Positions 10,514 to 21,171 of a stretch of DNA of 64,000 nt are shown piece by piece. A program made the position numbers and the translations under genes. The stretch is from Girardinichthys multiradiatus (Eukaryota > Chordata > Actinopteri > Cyprinodontiformes > Goodeidae): assembly GCF_021462225.1 (NCBI RefSeq), contig NC_061816.1:13851390-13915389 (forward strand), written 5' to 3'. The notes under the pieces are model-generated. The model saw nothing but the letters and a program-made list of their open reading frames with translations. It was not told where the DNA came from and made no database searches. How positions within the stretch are numbered: position 1 is the first letter of the stretch; each line of letters begins with the position of its first letter.

Positions 10514-12059
10514 ATGATGAAGACCAAGGAACACACCAGGCAGGTCCGAGATACTGTTGTGGAGAAGTTTAAAGCCAGATTTGGATACAAAAAGATTTCC
10601 CAAGCTTTCAACATCCCAAGGAGCACTGTGCAAGCAATCATATTGAAATGGAAGACCACTGCAAATCTACCAAGACCCGGCCGTCCCTCTAAACTTTCAT
10701 CTCGAACAAGGAGAAGACTGATCAGAGATGCAGCCAAGAGGCCCATGATCACTCTGGATGAACTGCAGAGATCTACAGCTGAGGTGGGAGAGTCTGTCCA
10801 TAGGACAACAATCAGTCGTACACTGCACACATCTGGCCTTTATGGAAGAGTGGCAAGAAGAAAACCATTTCTCAAAGATATCCATAAAACGTCTCGTTTA
10901 AAGTTTGCCACAAGCCACCTGGGAGACACACCAAACATGTGGAAGAAGGTGCTCTGGACAGATGAAACCAAAATCGAACTGTTTGGCCACTGTCAGGTTT
11001 AACCAACCTAACAATACTTATAATAACACAAAAAGAAAAGAGAGACAAAGTATTAGTTCCTTTTACTCGCTTTGCGAGGAGAAACGGTCAAGATATGCTC
11101 AGTTACAGATCTCGCACCGCTCTGAACAGCATCTGTCCGCCTCCTCTTTTTATTGTCTTTCGGGGGTCCCTAGTTTACAAAAACATTGTTCTCTAAAGGA
11201 TGGGGGAAAACAACAGCTGCATCTTAGACAGGTCATAAACTCCTTTATCTTTTAACAACATATTTCCCACAGTCTCCTCCAACTTTGCAGGGTCAACTCT
11301 GGCCTCTTGTTCAGTGCAATCAGCCCCTCTTTATGACCTCCTCAACTGGACTGCTTCTTTTCTCGCAAGCTCAGCTCCACTTTGTGACCTTAACCTGCAG
11401 ACAAAATTACTCACACATCCTTTACTCACACATACATTATGAAAAGTTATATAATCAAATAGTCAAGTTAATAAATAGGAGAAACTATAAGACAAATCTT
11501 TATTTAATTATTCCAACAGCCACAATGCAAAATGATATGTTTGGCGTAAAAGCAACACAGCTCATCACCCTGAACACACCATCCCCCACTGTCAAACATG
11601 GTGGTGGCAGCATCATGGTCTGGGCCTGCTGTTCGTCAGGAGGGACAGGGAAGATGGTCAAAATTGTTGGGAAGATGGATGGGGTCAAATACAGGACCAT
11701 TCTGGAAGAAAACCTGTTGGAGTCTGCAAGAGACCTGAGACTGGGGCGGAGATTTATCTTCCAACAAGACAATGATCCAAAACATAAAGCCAAATCTACA
11801 ATGGAATAGTTCACAAATAAACGTATCCAGGTGTTGGAATGGCCAAGTCAAAGTCCAGACCTGAATCCAATCGAGAATCTATGGAAAGAGCTGAAGACTG
11901 CTGTTCACAAACGCTCGCCATCCAACCTCACTGAGCTCCAGCTGTTTTGCAAGGAAGAATGGGCAAGAATTTCAGTCTCTCGATGTGCAAAACTGATAGA
12001 CATACCCCAAGCGACTTGCAGCTGTAATTGCAGCAAAGGGTGATGCTACAAAGTATTAA
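10514..12059 (+). pseudogene. Tc1-C transposase, interrupted by a solo LTR
   Basis: Translation starts at ATGATGAAGACC with a helix-turn-helix region (RFGYKKISQAFNIPRSTVQAI), a basic GRPSKLSSRTRRR linker and a second module (DELQRSTAEVGESVHRTTIS). The first catalytic aspartate is in VLWTDETKIELFGH. The LTR enters right after GHC (10990). The coding resumes at 11524 with a frameshift, then TVKHGGGSIMVW. The second aspartate is in FIFQQDNDPKH, followed by a TAG stop at 11807-11809 where TGG is expected. The third residue is in [11 protein letters not shown]. The true C-terminus ends at TAA 12057-12059 after a further shift. The gene has at least one insertion, one nonsense codon and two frame errors. 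Confidence 0.93.
10991..11518. mobile_element. Solo LTR inserted in Tc1-C
   Basis: A 528-bp insert begins TGTCAGGTTT and ends ATTCCAACA, so it has the TG...CA ends (TGT/ACA inverted tips) of a retroviral or LTR-retrotransposon LTR. It is flanked by a perfect 5-bp duplication GCCAC (10986-10990 and 11519-11523). No internal coding region or second LTR is present, so it is a solo LTR left by recombination. AATAAA at 11470-11475 could be a polyadenylation signal if the LTR reads on the plus strand. Family and orientation are unknown. Confidence 0.85.
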
Positions 12060-12394
12060 CGCAAAGGGGAAGAATAATATTGCACGCCCCACTTTCAGTT
12101 TTTTATTTGTTAAAAAAGTTTGACACATCCAATAAATTTCATTCCACTTCACGATTGTGTCCCACTTGTTGATTCTTCACAAAAAAATTGGAATTTTATA
12201 TCTTTATGTTTGCAGCATGAAATGTGGCAAAAGGTTGAAAATTTCAAGGGGGCCGAACACTTTCGCAAGGCACTGTAGCTATGGAAAACCCAAAGTTGTT
12301 TCTTAAAAAAATGTTTGTTACATAAGATCAAAACTGATTTTTAAAACATAAATGTTATGTTATGGTCCACACAATTATATAAAAGACTGCTGAT

Positions 12395-12720
12395 TAACAG
12401 TCAATGAAATCCTCCACAAGGAGGGTAAGCCACTGACTGTTAACAGAGTGCTGTGTCCAAGCAACATTATGGAAAATTGAGTGAAAGGAAAAAATGTGGC
12501 GGAAAGAAGTACAAAGGCCTTCAGCAGGGAAGGATGGAGCTAAATACAATGCAGCAAATCCTGGAGGAAAACATGTTAGGGGCTGAAAAGCATCTAAGAC
12601 TTGGGTAGAGGCTCACCTTCCAACAACCCTAAACATTCAGCCAGAGCTGCAATGGTCTGGTTTAGATCAAAGCATATGTGTGTTGAAATAGCCCAGTTTA
12701 AGAGTTGAGATCTGTAGGTA
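12395..12720 (+). pseudogene. Old Tc1-like transposase relic, rearranged
   Basis: The plus strand gives QQILEENMLGAEKHLRLG then a stop and RLTFQQ, which aligns with the ILEENLLESARDLRLGRRFIFQQ block of Tc1-C. Just upstream (12410-12510) are traces of an N-terminal module (CCTCCACAAGGAGGGTAAGC, then AGAGTGCTGTGTCCAAGCA) similar to the helix-turn-helix part of families like A. The middle of the transposase is missing. No terminal repeats are visible. Confidence 0.6.
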
Positions 12721-13821
12721 TGAATTAAAGCTTCATGTTCACTTACAGCCTGTGTTTAAATGAAAAGAGACTAGAGGTGATGTATTAGGCTGGAATGAGA
12801 TGAATTGTAAACACCATAAAATGGTTTTGCCTAAATTGAATTTGGAATAATACATAGCCCCTATATCTCATTAGTTCAGCAGAATTTAACAGATAGCAAA
12901 ATAAAAATGTGCTGGCTTACATTCACTGCTGTCTAAGACCTGTTCTTTCTTCTCCAGACCAGTTATTTTGAGGGGTTTGCTAATTAGTAAATGTTCATCT
13001 GAGCACTGAGCTCAACAGATTCACTCTACAATTACTGAGGAAACTGTAGGCTTATAATTATCTCTTTGTTCATCATCATTTTCATTTTGTGTGACACAAA
13101 GGCCTCAATTAGAAATATTTTATACTCTTTCCTCTCTACATCTCATTTTTATTTCTTTAACAGCACATAACCTACATTTTATCACAGAAAAATGATATAA
13201 CTCACCTGTTTCTAATTTCACTATGCTTGATTTATAGAATGAACCCTGAAGTAACTTGTTCATTTCTTTTTACTGCCTTTTTTATCAGAAGAATGATGCA
13301 ACTGTCTTGGAAATTAATGTACCTTCAAACTTTAAATTTGTAAGCCGGGAGAACGAAGGCTGCCAGGACCTGTAAAGACACCAAAATTTAAATCATCTAA
13401 TACTGATTTCAGATTTTGCTCCAAGTCCTGGTGTTTCACAAATAGCATGGGGTAAATTATGTTGACTGCTGTCGGGGTTGCACAGTCATACAATATAAAC
13501 TGATTTCTTGCTAACATTCATTAGCACTTACCTGGCAATCTATAAGAAGCAGTTCTTTATGTAGGGTTTTGTCTACAAATTGCTTTGTAAAACAGATATA
13601 TCGTAGCTATGAAAAATAGGGTAAGAGCAGCTGATAGGCTCTTAGATCTGTACAACATGTATATCATATTTTTATACAGTGAGTCTGTCTTTGCTTTATG
13701 GTCTTAGAAACTAGAATTGTCTCCTATCATCAAATAAAACCAACAAAATACCCTGACCAAATATAAAACGTAGTTTTCATTTATTAAGAAACAAAATGCT
13801 GTCTGAACCAATCTATACCTA
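12721..13821. other. Unique AT-rich stretch
   Basis: I see no gene or recognisable repeat here. It ends at the TA target (13820-13821) of Tc1-B copy 2. Confidence 0.5.
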
Positions 13822-15076
13822 CAGGAGTTGGACAATGAAACTGAAACACCTGGTTTTAGACCACAATAATTGATTAGTATGGTGTAGGGCCTCCTTTTGC
13901 AGCCAAGACAGCGTCAATCCGTCTTGGGAATGACATATACAAGTCCTGCACAGTGGTCAGAGAGATTGTGAACCATTCTTCTTGCAGGATAGTGGCCAGG
14001 TCACTACATGATACTGCTGGAGGAAAACATTTCCTGACTCACTCCTCCAAAACACCCCAAAGTGGCTCAATAATATTTAGATCTGGTGACTGTGCAGGTC
14101 ATGGGAGATGTGCAACTTCACTTTCATGTTCATCAAACCAATCTTTCAGCAGTCTTGCTGTGTGTATTGGTGCATTGTCATCCTGATACAAGGCACCGCC
14201 TTCAGGATACAATGTTTGAACCATTGGATGCACATGGTCCTCAAGAATGGTTTGGTAGTACTTGGCAGTGACGCGGCCATCTAGCACAAGTAATGGGCCA
14301 AGAGAATGCCATGATATGGCAGCCCAAACCATCACTGATCCACCCCCATGCTTCACTCTGGGCATGCAACAGTCTGGGTGGTACGCTTCTTTGGGGCTTC
14401 TCCACACCGTAACTCTCCCGGAGTGGGGAAAACAGTAAAGGTGGACTCATCAGAGAACAATACATGTTTCACATTGTCCACAGCCCAAGATTTGAGCTCC
14501 TTGCACCATTGAAACCAACGGTGGCATTGGCATGAGTGACCAAAGGTTTGGCTATAGCAGCCTGGCCGTGTATATTGACCCTGTGGAGCTCCCGACGGAC
14601 AGTTCTGGTGGAAACAGGAGAGTTGAGGTGCACATTTAATTCTGCCGTAATTTGGGCAGCCGTGGTTTTATGTTTTTTGGATACAATTCGGGTTAGCACT
14701 CGAACATCCCTTTCAGACAGCTTCCTCTTGTGTCCACACTTAATCTTGTTGGATGTGGTTCATCCTTCTTGGTGGTATGCTGACATTACCCTGGATACCG
14801 TGGCTCTTGATACATCACAAAGACTTGCTGTCTTGGTCACAGATGCGCCAGCAAGACGTGCACCAACAATTTGTCCTCTTTTGAACTCAGGTATGTCACC
14901 CATAATGTTGTGTACATTTCAATATTTTGAGCAAAACTGTGCTCTTACCCTGCTAATTGAACCTTCACACTCTGCTCTTACAATCAATGAAGACTGGCTA
15001 CCAGGCTTGTCCAATTTAGCCATGAAACCTCCCACACTAAAATGACAGGTGTTTCAGTTTTATTGTCCAACCCCTG
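13822..15076 (-). mobile_element. Tc1-like transposon family B, copy 2 (complete)
   Basis: A 1,255-bp element between TA dinucleotides at 13820-13821 and 15077-15078. The outer tips are CAGGAGTTGGACAATGAAAC on the left and the complement CAGGGGTTGGACAATAAAAC on the right. The inverted repeats are short (about 30 bp), unlike families A, C and E, so this is a different Tc1 lineage with a simple end structure. Its 5' part is duplicated as the fragment at 720-1400. Confidence 0.94.
13874..14903 (-). pseudogene. Tc1-B transposase (copy 2), frame-broken
   Basis: Full-length coding region read from the initiator at 14903 to the stop TAA at 13874-13876 after GGPTPY. The N-terminal DNA-binding half is present down to 14469 (TRIVSKKHKTTAAQITAELN), where the frame is lost near a WTM-stop. 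The region of the first aspartate (SDES) is garbled compared with copy 1, with small deletions around 14400-14520. The C-terminal half is open from 14407 to 14099 and shows VKHGGGSVMVWAAISW and the second aspartate in YQDDNAPIHTA. The third acidic residue lies further on, around 14060-14085, in another frame. Confidence 0.9.
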
Positions 15077-15084
15077 TATGTGAA

Positions 15085-15840
15085 AAATAGCTGCTACCTA
15101 AACCTAATAACTGGCGGTGCCACCCTTAACAGCTACAACTACAAAAGACTGCAGTAATTTGGAAAGAGTATGTTACATCGCTGTGGAGGAACTGTTCTTT
15201 GCAGGATGGTTTTGATTCAGCTACATTTAAGTATTTCCGAACATGAGTGGCCTTTAAGGTCATCCCACAACTTCTTAAATGGATACAATATGCATGTCCA
15301 CAGCCATTTGGTTTAGTTTTACCAAGAAAGCCGTGAACGTTCTTAAGAAGCCAAGCAGACCCAGGCTATCACACTACCACCACCATGTTTGATTGTTTGT
15401 ACGATGGTCTTTTTCTAGAATCCTGTGGTAGTTTTACCCTGGATGTCACAGGATACAGACCTTTCAAAAGGTTGCAATTTTGTCTTATTGGAGCAAGAAG
15501 AGGTCTCCCTTAAACTGCTTTCCCTTCCCGGGTCTCTTTCTTAATGTTTAATCATGAAGATTGACCTTAACTGAGCTAAGTAAGGCATGGTTTTGCTGTG
15601 CTCTTGCAATAATTTTAGTAAGTTGGTTACTCCTGAGAAGGTTTAAACTGTTCCAGGTTTTCTTCATGTGTGGATAAGGGGTCTAACAGACGGTCACTGG
15701 ATCATCAAAGCCTCTGAAATGTGTTTACAACCCTTTTCAGAAAGCAAAACAACTCACTTTTGACACAGAATACGAAATAGACATCCACTTGTCTCCAAGG
15801 CAAACATCAGCATGCAACTAAGTGTTTAGAAAAAGGTAGA
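15085..15840 (-). pseudogene. Decayed Tc1-like transposase relic (antisense)
   Basis: Read on the minus strand, 15368-15398 gives TIKHGGGSVIAWVC, the conserved KHGGGS(I/V)MVW block between the first two catalytic residues of Tc1 transposases. The antisense text around 15100-15260 (GGTGCCACCCTTAACAGC, then AAGGTCATCCCACAAC) corresponds to the C-terminal part of a common fish Tc1 family. Parts are deleted and no clear inverted repeats remain. Confidence 0.6.
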
Positions 15841-16289
15841 CTTGGGCGGTGGTGGTGTAAAACCTTACCTTAGTGAGGACAAGAAACAATATATCAGAAC
15901 CAAGGATGAATCCTTTAGGAAGCTGGAAGAGGAGGTCAAATATTCAAAATTTTGTCTCAGACTGAGAATGAATGTGGCTTTCAGGTTACGGTACAGGTTT
16001 CAATATGTAATGGACATCAACAGCTGACTGCAAAACATATTATTTTGATCAAAGATGATCAACTTTAGTTAAAATTTGATTTGGGGTTGTGTAAAAGGGT
16101 TATGACGAGCACCTTGGGTCTGATGAAATCTAAAAATATAAATGGGTTATAGCTAACAGCTTAGGAGAAATGGGAGAACGACAAAAGCTGATTTCTATCA
16201 ATGTTAAATGGTCTCAAAATTAAGTTCTTGAAAATTAAAATATTATATGAGACCAATAAATTTTGTGTCATAATGCTGGTTTAGACTGA

Positions 16290-16440
16290 TACCACACAAC
16301 CACAAGAGGCAAAGATAAAGTTTTGAAATAGTTTATTTTCAAACAGTAGATGCTAGGATGAACGGGAACCAGGAACTGGGTAAGCGGGTCAATACTGGAA
16401 TTATTGAGTGAGAGACTGGATAAGGAAGTAGGAGGAATAA
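16290..16440. repeat. Left part of a non-autonomous repeat split by the foldback element
   Basis: This flank (AAGTTTTGAAATAGTTTATT, then GGGAACCAGGAACTGGGTAA) and the right flank at 17490-18000 together look like one older interspersed repeat of a type common in fish: the A-rich start leads into a GC-richer body. The foldback element separates the two halves. The family could not be named. Confidence 0.45.
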
Positions 16441-16796
16441 TATGTGGTAAGAACGCTATCAAAAACAATGTGTATGTAAAGACGGAAATGTGTGCATATT
16501 AGTCAATAGTTGTGCATAAGTAAAATCCAAAAGAGGTATTGTATATTTTCTCTATAAGAATACAAAATAAAATGTTATAGCTTCAAGAAATTACAAACAC
16601 AAAGTTCAAGTTTTCAGTTGTGGTTTATTCTTTATGAATACAATATGCTATAACAGTTTGTGAATACGATTTATTTTCTTTGAGAATACGAATTTACATC
16701 AGTGACTTGGTGTCACGTGATCTCAGGCTGGTAAGTGGAGCACAGAGTTAGTCGATTCACATTGCGCATGCGCTGTCACACCTCACCGCCAGTAAA
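16441..16796 (+). repeat. Left inverted arm of the foldback element
   Basis: 356-bp arm. It carries an E-box palindrome TCACGTGA at 16713-16720 and an NRF1-type palindrome TGCGCATGCGC at 16763-16773, both kept in the opposite arm. Confidence 0.9.
16763..16773. promoter_or_regulatory. NRF1-type palindrome (left arm)
   Basis: TGCGCATGCGC is a perfect match to the palindromic site bound by vertebrate NRF1. Its CpGs are intact in an AT-rich background and it is mirrored in the other arm. Binding here is an inference. Confidence 0.45.
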
Positions 16797-17133
16797 TAAG
16801 GACCAAGAGCATATATTAACGACATTAAGACATATATAAACTTTTTAATTACCTGGCTTTGTACCGTAGTTTCTTGGTCCGTTCTTTTGGCGCTAGTGCT
16901 GCTGCTTCTTCTTCTCTTCTTCTGCTGGCGGTTCGCAACAAATTCAGAGGTGCATACTGCCACCTACTGTACATCATTGTATAACTCCACCCACTATATT
17001 CTATGTTTTAGTTTTCTATTTCATAAAAATAAGAGCAATGCTTCATTTATTATACTCTTGATTATTTCCCCCCATCTCCCCTCTGTTCCTAATATTCCTT
17101 TTAGACTGAATTATCTCCCATTTCGGCACTACG

Positions 17134-17489
17134 TTTACTGGCGGTGAGGAGTGTGACAGCGCATGCGCAACGCGAATCGACTAACTGTGCTCCACTAACC
17201 AGCCTGAGATCACGTGACACCAAGTCGCTGATGTAAATTCGTATTCTCAAAGAAAATAAATCGTACTCACAAACTGTTATAGCATATTGTATTCATAAAG
17301 AACAAACCACAACTGTAAACTTGAACTTTGTGTTTGTAATTTCTTGAAGCTGTAACATTTTATTTTGTATTCTTATAGAGAAAATATACAATATCTCTTT
17401 TGGATTTTACTTATGCACAACTATTGACTAATATGCATACATTTCCATCTTAACATACACATTGTTTTTGACAGCATTCTTACCCCATA
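17134..17489 (-). repeat. Right inverted arm of the foldback element
   Basis: 356-bp arm, reverse complement of the left arm. It holds the NRF1-type motif at 17159-17169 and the E-box at 17210-17217. Confidence 0.9.
17159..17169. promoter_or_regulatory. NRF1-type palindrome (right arm)
   Basis: GCGCATGCGCA is the mirror of the left-arm site. A second CpG cluster (ACGCGAATCGAC) follows directly. Confidence 0.45.
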
Positions 17490-18000
17490 TAATAAGTCCT
17501 TCCCCACAGCGTCAGTGGTTGTCAGGCAGTGAGCCGACTAGTTCCTGTGATGTCCAGTTAGAAAACTGTCCTTTCTTCCGCAGGGAAAAAACTCCGCTGC
17601 GACTTGAGGCGAACGATGGAGGGTGGACAGGCAGGTGAATGGTCCTCTGAGTTGGGTCCGACGATTCTCCTTGAGAGGATGGGCTTGGAGGTACAGAACA
17701 AGAACCATAAGTCTGAAGGCGCCACGTTTCTGTGTTTCCACTCTCCTTAAGACACGACTCGGGGACAAGCAGGCGCAGGTTACTCCATGAGAACCCCGAC
17801 TGGGCAGGATCACTAGGTGAACACAACGGGCTAACGCCTTCCCTTGGTTCTCCACTCCTTAAAAACCCAGCTGATTGCTGTCAGAATGAGGAACACCTGT
17901 GCAGGAGCACCTGCCCGTCACACCCTAAGGAAAACAAAAAAGAAAAAGCAAAAAAACACAGCAAGGCTCAGCACAGCACATAACCCACACACAAACACTG
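17490..18000. repeat. Right part of the split non-autonomous repeat
   Basis: GC- and CpG-richer than its surroundings. It ends in an A-rich strand with CACACCCTAAGGAAAACAAA near 17920. Open frames of 83-105 codons on both strands overlap and show no known motif, so I do not call a gene. It pairs with 16290-16440 as the repeat that received the foldback insertion. Confidence 0.45.
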
Positions 18001-21000
18001 TGGAAGCTGACATTATGTAGATATTGATTTTATTTCTACAAGCACCAGACAGCTGCCCACACAGGCAAAAGTACTATTACCTGGTTTAAATGATCATGGT
18101 TTCACTGTTCAGAACCAAAAACATACAATCCCACTGGCTTCGCACTATGACAAACTTCAATGTCCTTGTATGTACTTAACTGATGGGTAGTTTCTAAAAC
18201 AAGACACCTGGAGCAGAGACAGCAATTTTCCACCATCAAAGAAAAGTAGTTTTTAAAGAATAAAAAACAAGATGTTTTCTCGCAAGGAATATTTGGAAAG
18301 CTAATCTTTCACACAAAATTGCACAGCTTCTGGTTGTAGCAATTACATATTAAGTGAGTCCCCTATGGCTCAAAAGAACATGGGAAAGAAGGAAGAATGT
18401 GTGCTCTTGAAGTATTATATTGCTCTGAAAAATGTCCAATTTATTCATGTTTTATTTCTTTTTTTTCTTGCCTTCCCAAAGCTGTTTTGATTTCAAAAGG
18501 GTAAAGCACTCCTCGAGTAGCCAGGTTTCTATGTCTAATTAAGGATTCAAGAGGTGCTGCTTCTTGCAACTGTGTGTTTTCGTAAACAATCAATATTTCC
18601 CAGCTAGAAATAGATACTCGAGAGCCAAATACGATGGGACTCCAAAATCAAAACAGCAATCAACCAGCTGAAATATGTTTCTGTGGAGCAAGACACTAAA
18701 CAAATGCATAGGCACTTAACTCGGTAATATCAGGCTTCATTACTAAGGCCTTATTGGTAATAAAAAAAAGCATCACTGCTGACATTTTAAGCATACACCC
18801 ATTTAAAGTAGACGTAAGCACACTGATGTTGCCCTAAAAAGATTCTATGTCTAAGCAAATTACCAATACAATGACTACAGTACCAAATCTTAGTGTTTTT
18901 CAAAGTCAAACTTTGAATTCAATTCATATTAATTGTTGTTTCACAGTCAGAACGTAGAGCATGCCCATATTTGATAAATAAAAAATGTTGATTTTTGTCT
19001 CTAGAGACTAGTTCACATCCTATCATTTGCAGGCATTACCATAAAAGTTTGAGATGAGAGAACAGTCATTTAACTCATGAGGCAAGTTTAAGGGAAATGT
19101 CAAAAGCCTATGTTTCAGTTAAGGAATGAATCTTTTTTAAATTGGGGGTCCAGGGAGCTAGTTCCATTGCATTTGTTTGAGTTATTCCCTCTAATTATTC
19201 CCAGGAAACCATTCTTGCCAAAAGCTTAGAACCATGAAACAGCGTGACTTGGACCCAAATACCTGCTACTACTTAAAATCCAAGACTTGAGGTAAAGCTC
19301 CCTTTGGATGTCAGTGTATTCTAATATATGAATGTTTTTGCAGTTCAGACACAGGATTGGAGTTAAGCTACTGGGGATATAAAGATCAACCTATTAATTG
19401 GGTGCAAGATGTTGCTTAGACTCGCGCCCTAAACACTTTGGATTTAACTCGGACTTAAAGTTTAGGTTCTTGAGTCTCATTAACGGTCTCATGCAATCAT
19501 TCACCTTTACTATTTAAGTAAACGATTAATATTGTCCCTCTTGAGTTACCGTACTGTTGAAGAATGACTGTCATGGTAATGTTAAGCACAGTATGTGTGG
19601 GTTCTCTAAAGTTTCTCGACAGAATGTGATAAAAGGAGCAACCAAGACTGTTCCAATTTAATTCAGCAATAAATAAGCATGTTTAAGGATGCATTTGATT
19701 TATTTACCATTCACAGATTTTAGGCTATGAATTGTTCACAACAATGTGTTTGTTGTAGCATCATAATAATGACATAACCATTAATTTCAAAACAAACATG
19801 AAATTTACTTGCCTTCTATATTTTTAACTTGTGTTATTATTAAGACACCAATGGTTTTTCAAAATATAAGCATTTCTGACTGTGTTACTTTGTGGGTGTG
19901 TGTGTGTGTGTGTGTTCCAGAAAGGCAGTATTTTTTTCTCTTTCACTGATTACATTGCTACTAGCTCTTTACTTTGTAATTCATTGCTTCTCCTGGAACG
20001 TGTAATTTAGACAAAGCTTTGACATGTAGATTTATTAGATAATTTCCTTGCAACCGTACCAATCCACTGACTTAGACTACAAAATAAAGCCTATAATCGC
20101 CAAATAATGTTGCTTCACTGTGTATTTAAGGAGGGGACCATTTAAACTCAGGGAATATTATGCTAATGTGGTTAGATCCAATCCGTTCACATGAAAACTG
20201 AAAGATGCATACAGTATATGAACAAACTCCTGTGAGACCCTGGTTCTGCTACCCCTACTGTTTAGGAGGAGAACTGCAGCGATTGTCAAAAAATTAACTT
20301 TGGAAGGGTTAAGCTCATTAGTCCAGTTCTGTTTATTTCACCTTGTAAGATAAAAAGTACAGCAAACAAATTTAATTTAGCATAATTATACATAGCGATA
20401 GAAAGTAACTGATGACTGGTAATTGCCTTCAACAGGTTTTGAATGTAAAAAGTTTCCCAGCTTGTCAGACACATTCAACATTGTTTGTGATGCATAAGCA
20501 CTTAAATGTTGGGATAACAGTGCAGTGATATTGTTTTTGCATTTATTTTATCATGATTTTCTTGTTACTTTAGATGTGCGTTATCCTCAATATGTCAGAC
20601 TGCTTGGCAAATACATACCCAAAAATATCTGGTTCTGAAACACTGTCAGAGTAGTTGGCGTACATGTTTAACAAATTTACTTTATTTTGACACCTTAAAT
20701 CAAATGCTAGTTGTGTTTTAGAAGAGCATCTGCAGCGGTGGCTTTAGCTGTATGAAGGAAAACAAATCACACTGGCAATACCTGCCAAAAGAAGAAGACA
20801 TTTAGAGCAAGACGACACATTTTTATTTCCGTCTGCAATGTTGAGACCCACAGCTTTGAGAATAGTAATCCCTTAGATATGAGTGCAAGCCTGTATCTAA
20901 AGGATTAAAATGTGACCTGCAAGGGCATTATTTGTATTGCGGTAACAAACTCCAGAATGCAAAGCTTTTACAGCCTTCTCACAGGGAAAGAAATCTGCTC

Positions 21001-21080
21001 TTTTCAGTTAATAAATGTCAAAGGTTGGTTTTATTAAAAGAACAAAACAAATGTGTCCCAATGGAAGAGATAACTTGTAG
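18001..21080. other. Unique AT-rich stretch without recognised gene
   Basis: No coding frame above about 62 codons, no transposase motif and no RNA gene were recognised. A (GT)n microsatellite lies at 19896-19914. The stretch around 18470-18610 has a more balanced composition and could be conserved non-coding DNA, but nothing in the sequence proves it. Confidence 0.45.
19896..19914. repeat. (GT)n microsatellite
   Basis: About nine to ten GT dinucleotides, uninterrupted. Confidence 0.9.
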
Positions 21081-21171
21081 GAGATAATTGACATGAAATG
21101 TTTAGATTGAAAAATGGTATCTTTTTATTTAAATCATTGAGGTTTTATGTGAAAAAACACAAGGTTAACCT
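21081..21171 (+). repeat. Left copy of the 91-bp duplication flanking Rex3
   Basis: This segment (GAGATAATTGACATGAAATG to GGTTAACCT) recurs at 23849-23939 with four substitutions. The two copies flank Rex3 exactly, so they are read as a very long target-site duplication. Confidence 0.88.

Larger units (their letters stand above)
10126..12275 (+). mobile_element. Tc1-like transposon family C, complete, carrying a solo LTR
   Basis: The element spans 2,150 bp with TA at 10124-10125 and 12276-12277. The outer tips are CAGCGCCTTGCGAAAGT and its near-perfect complement on the right (CAGTGCCTTGCGAAAGT). The inverted repeats extend about 215 bp (10126-10343 and 12058-12275). The transposase is on the plus strand. 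A 528-bp LTR plus a 5-bp duplication interrupts it; without these the element is 1,617 bp, normal for a fish Tc1. Confidence 0.94.
16441..17489. mobile_element. Foldback-type DNA element with 356-bp inverted arms
   Basis: Arms 16441-16796 and 17134-17489 are reverse complements at about 96% identity (roughly 15 substitutions and two 2-bp indels). The spacer is 337 bp. TAA lies immediately outside both arms (16438-16440 and 17490-17492), consistent with a 3-bp target duplication of the PIF/Harbinger TWA type. The arms begin TATGTGGTAAG and TATGGGGTAAG, which I cannot match to a named family. The spacer holds CTTCTTCTGCTGGCGGTTCG and TGCCACCTACTG, a motif common to short fish DNA elements. No transposase is encoded; the small frames inside are not convincing. 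It is best called a non-autonomous element mobilised in trans. Confidence 0.85.

Noticed and set aside
10905..11809. Frames of 116 and 174 codons across the LTR in Tc1-C
   Set aside because: They read through the LTR/transposase joint; only the part after 11524 is transposase.
17512..17983. Overlapping frames of 83-105 codons on both strands
   Set aside because: No domain, no start context, and the segment has the look of a non-autonomous repeat.
19896..19914. Microsatellites as functional elements
   Set aside because: Simple repeats of ordinary length; listed as repeats only.
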